Part shown: positions 63,794 to 64,000 of the stretch, piece by piece
Position numbering within the stretch: the first letter of the stretch is position 1
Layout of the letters: each line of letters starts with the position of its first letter
NCBI RefSeq assembly: GCF_030247195.1
Contig: NC_080672.1
Location: 376,874,166-376,938,165, forward strand
Reading direction: 5' to 3'
Length of the DNA stretch: 64,000 bases
Origin: Topomyia yanbarensis
Taxonomy: Eukaryota > Arthropoda > Insecta > Diptera > Culicidae
Translations under genes and position numbers: made by a program
Notes under the pieces: model-generated
Seen by the model: only the letters and a program-made list of their open reading frames with translations
Told to the model about the DNA's origin: nothing
The model's database searches: none

Positions 63794-64000
63794 CGAGTGA
63801 CGAGTGAGGAGTGAAGAGTGAAGAGTGAAGAGTAAAAAGTGAAGAGTGAATGGTGAAGAGTGAGTGGTCAAGAGTGAAGAATGAAGTAAGAAGAGTGAAC
63901 AGTGAAACGTGAAAAGTGAAGAGTGAACAGTGAAGAGTGAAAAATGAAGAGTGAAGGTGAAGAGTGAAAAGTAAAAAGTGAAGAGTGAAGTGCGAATAGG
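63794..64000. repeat. 7-mer array, right continuation
   Basis: Degenerate GAAGAGT, GAAAAGT and GAACAGT units running off the window end. Confidence 0.9.

Noticed and set aside
1..64000. Endogenous viral sequence or a bacterial-type defence system or CRISPR array
   Set aside because: No polymerase, capsid or glycoprotein-like frame outside the LINE and Tc1 remnants was recognised, and no spacer-repeat array is present.

Overview
The window reads as nuclear DNA of a culicine mosquito, most likely Aedes or a close relative. It is AT-rich and holds almost no intact host gene. It carries a tRNA-derived SINE of the Feilai type, Tc1-like D34E transposases, many short inverted-repeat elements and several clades of non-LTR retrotransposon. 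The assignment rests on the kinds of repeat present; no diagnostic host gene is visible.

Layout. 1-2900: degenerate tandem repeat, an AATCGATTA-rich element and a 1.2 kb inverted-repeat element. 3860-5560: decayed histone block on the plus strand (H4 pseudogene with a recognisable histone 3' stem-loop, then a TATA box and an H2B scrap). 5600-15350: dispersed repeats, hairpin elements, LINE scraps, one GC-richer stretch that may hold host exons, and T-rich low-complexity DNA. 15360-17370: a second decayed histone block on the minus strand, with two H3 pseudogenes, three histone stem-loops and a 267-bp near-identical duplication. 17547-24618: 884 in-phase copies of the 8-mer TTTTCTTG, almost without variation. 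25698-26405: a 5'-truncated retrotransposon copy. 28850-32870: LINE remnants and an H2A pseudogene. 33520-50420: MITEs, a long hairpin, a hAT-like MITE, two decayed Tc1-like transposons (one with IR/DR-type ends and a SINE inside), and a 3.2 kb composite fold-back element. 51446-57494: a full-length 6.0 kb non-LTR retrotransposon with a 14-bp target-site duplication. 58700-61500: further LINE remnants. 62130-64000: a 7-mer GAAGAGT array with a 437-bp insertion.

Relations among parts. The truncated copy at 25.7-26.4 kb preserves 13 bp that the full-length element has lost, so it shows how the latter's reading frame was broken. The full-length element also has two tandem stop codons just before the reverse-transcriptase GLPQGS motif and a frameshift in ORF1; it is therefore structurally complete but cannot code on its own. 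The histone pseudogenes cover all four core histones and keep their 3' stem-loops better than their reading frames. No bacterial-type system, CRISPR array, rRNA gene or recognisable endogenous virus was seen. The strongest candidates for something new are the very large, very pure 8-mer array, the chimeric histone-pseudogene blocks and the repeated 5' leader of the retrotransposon.
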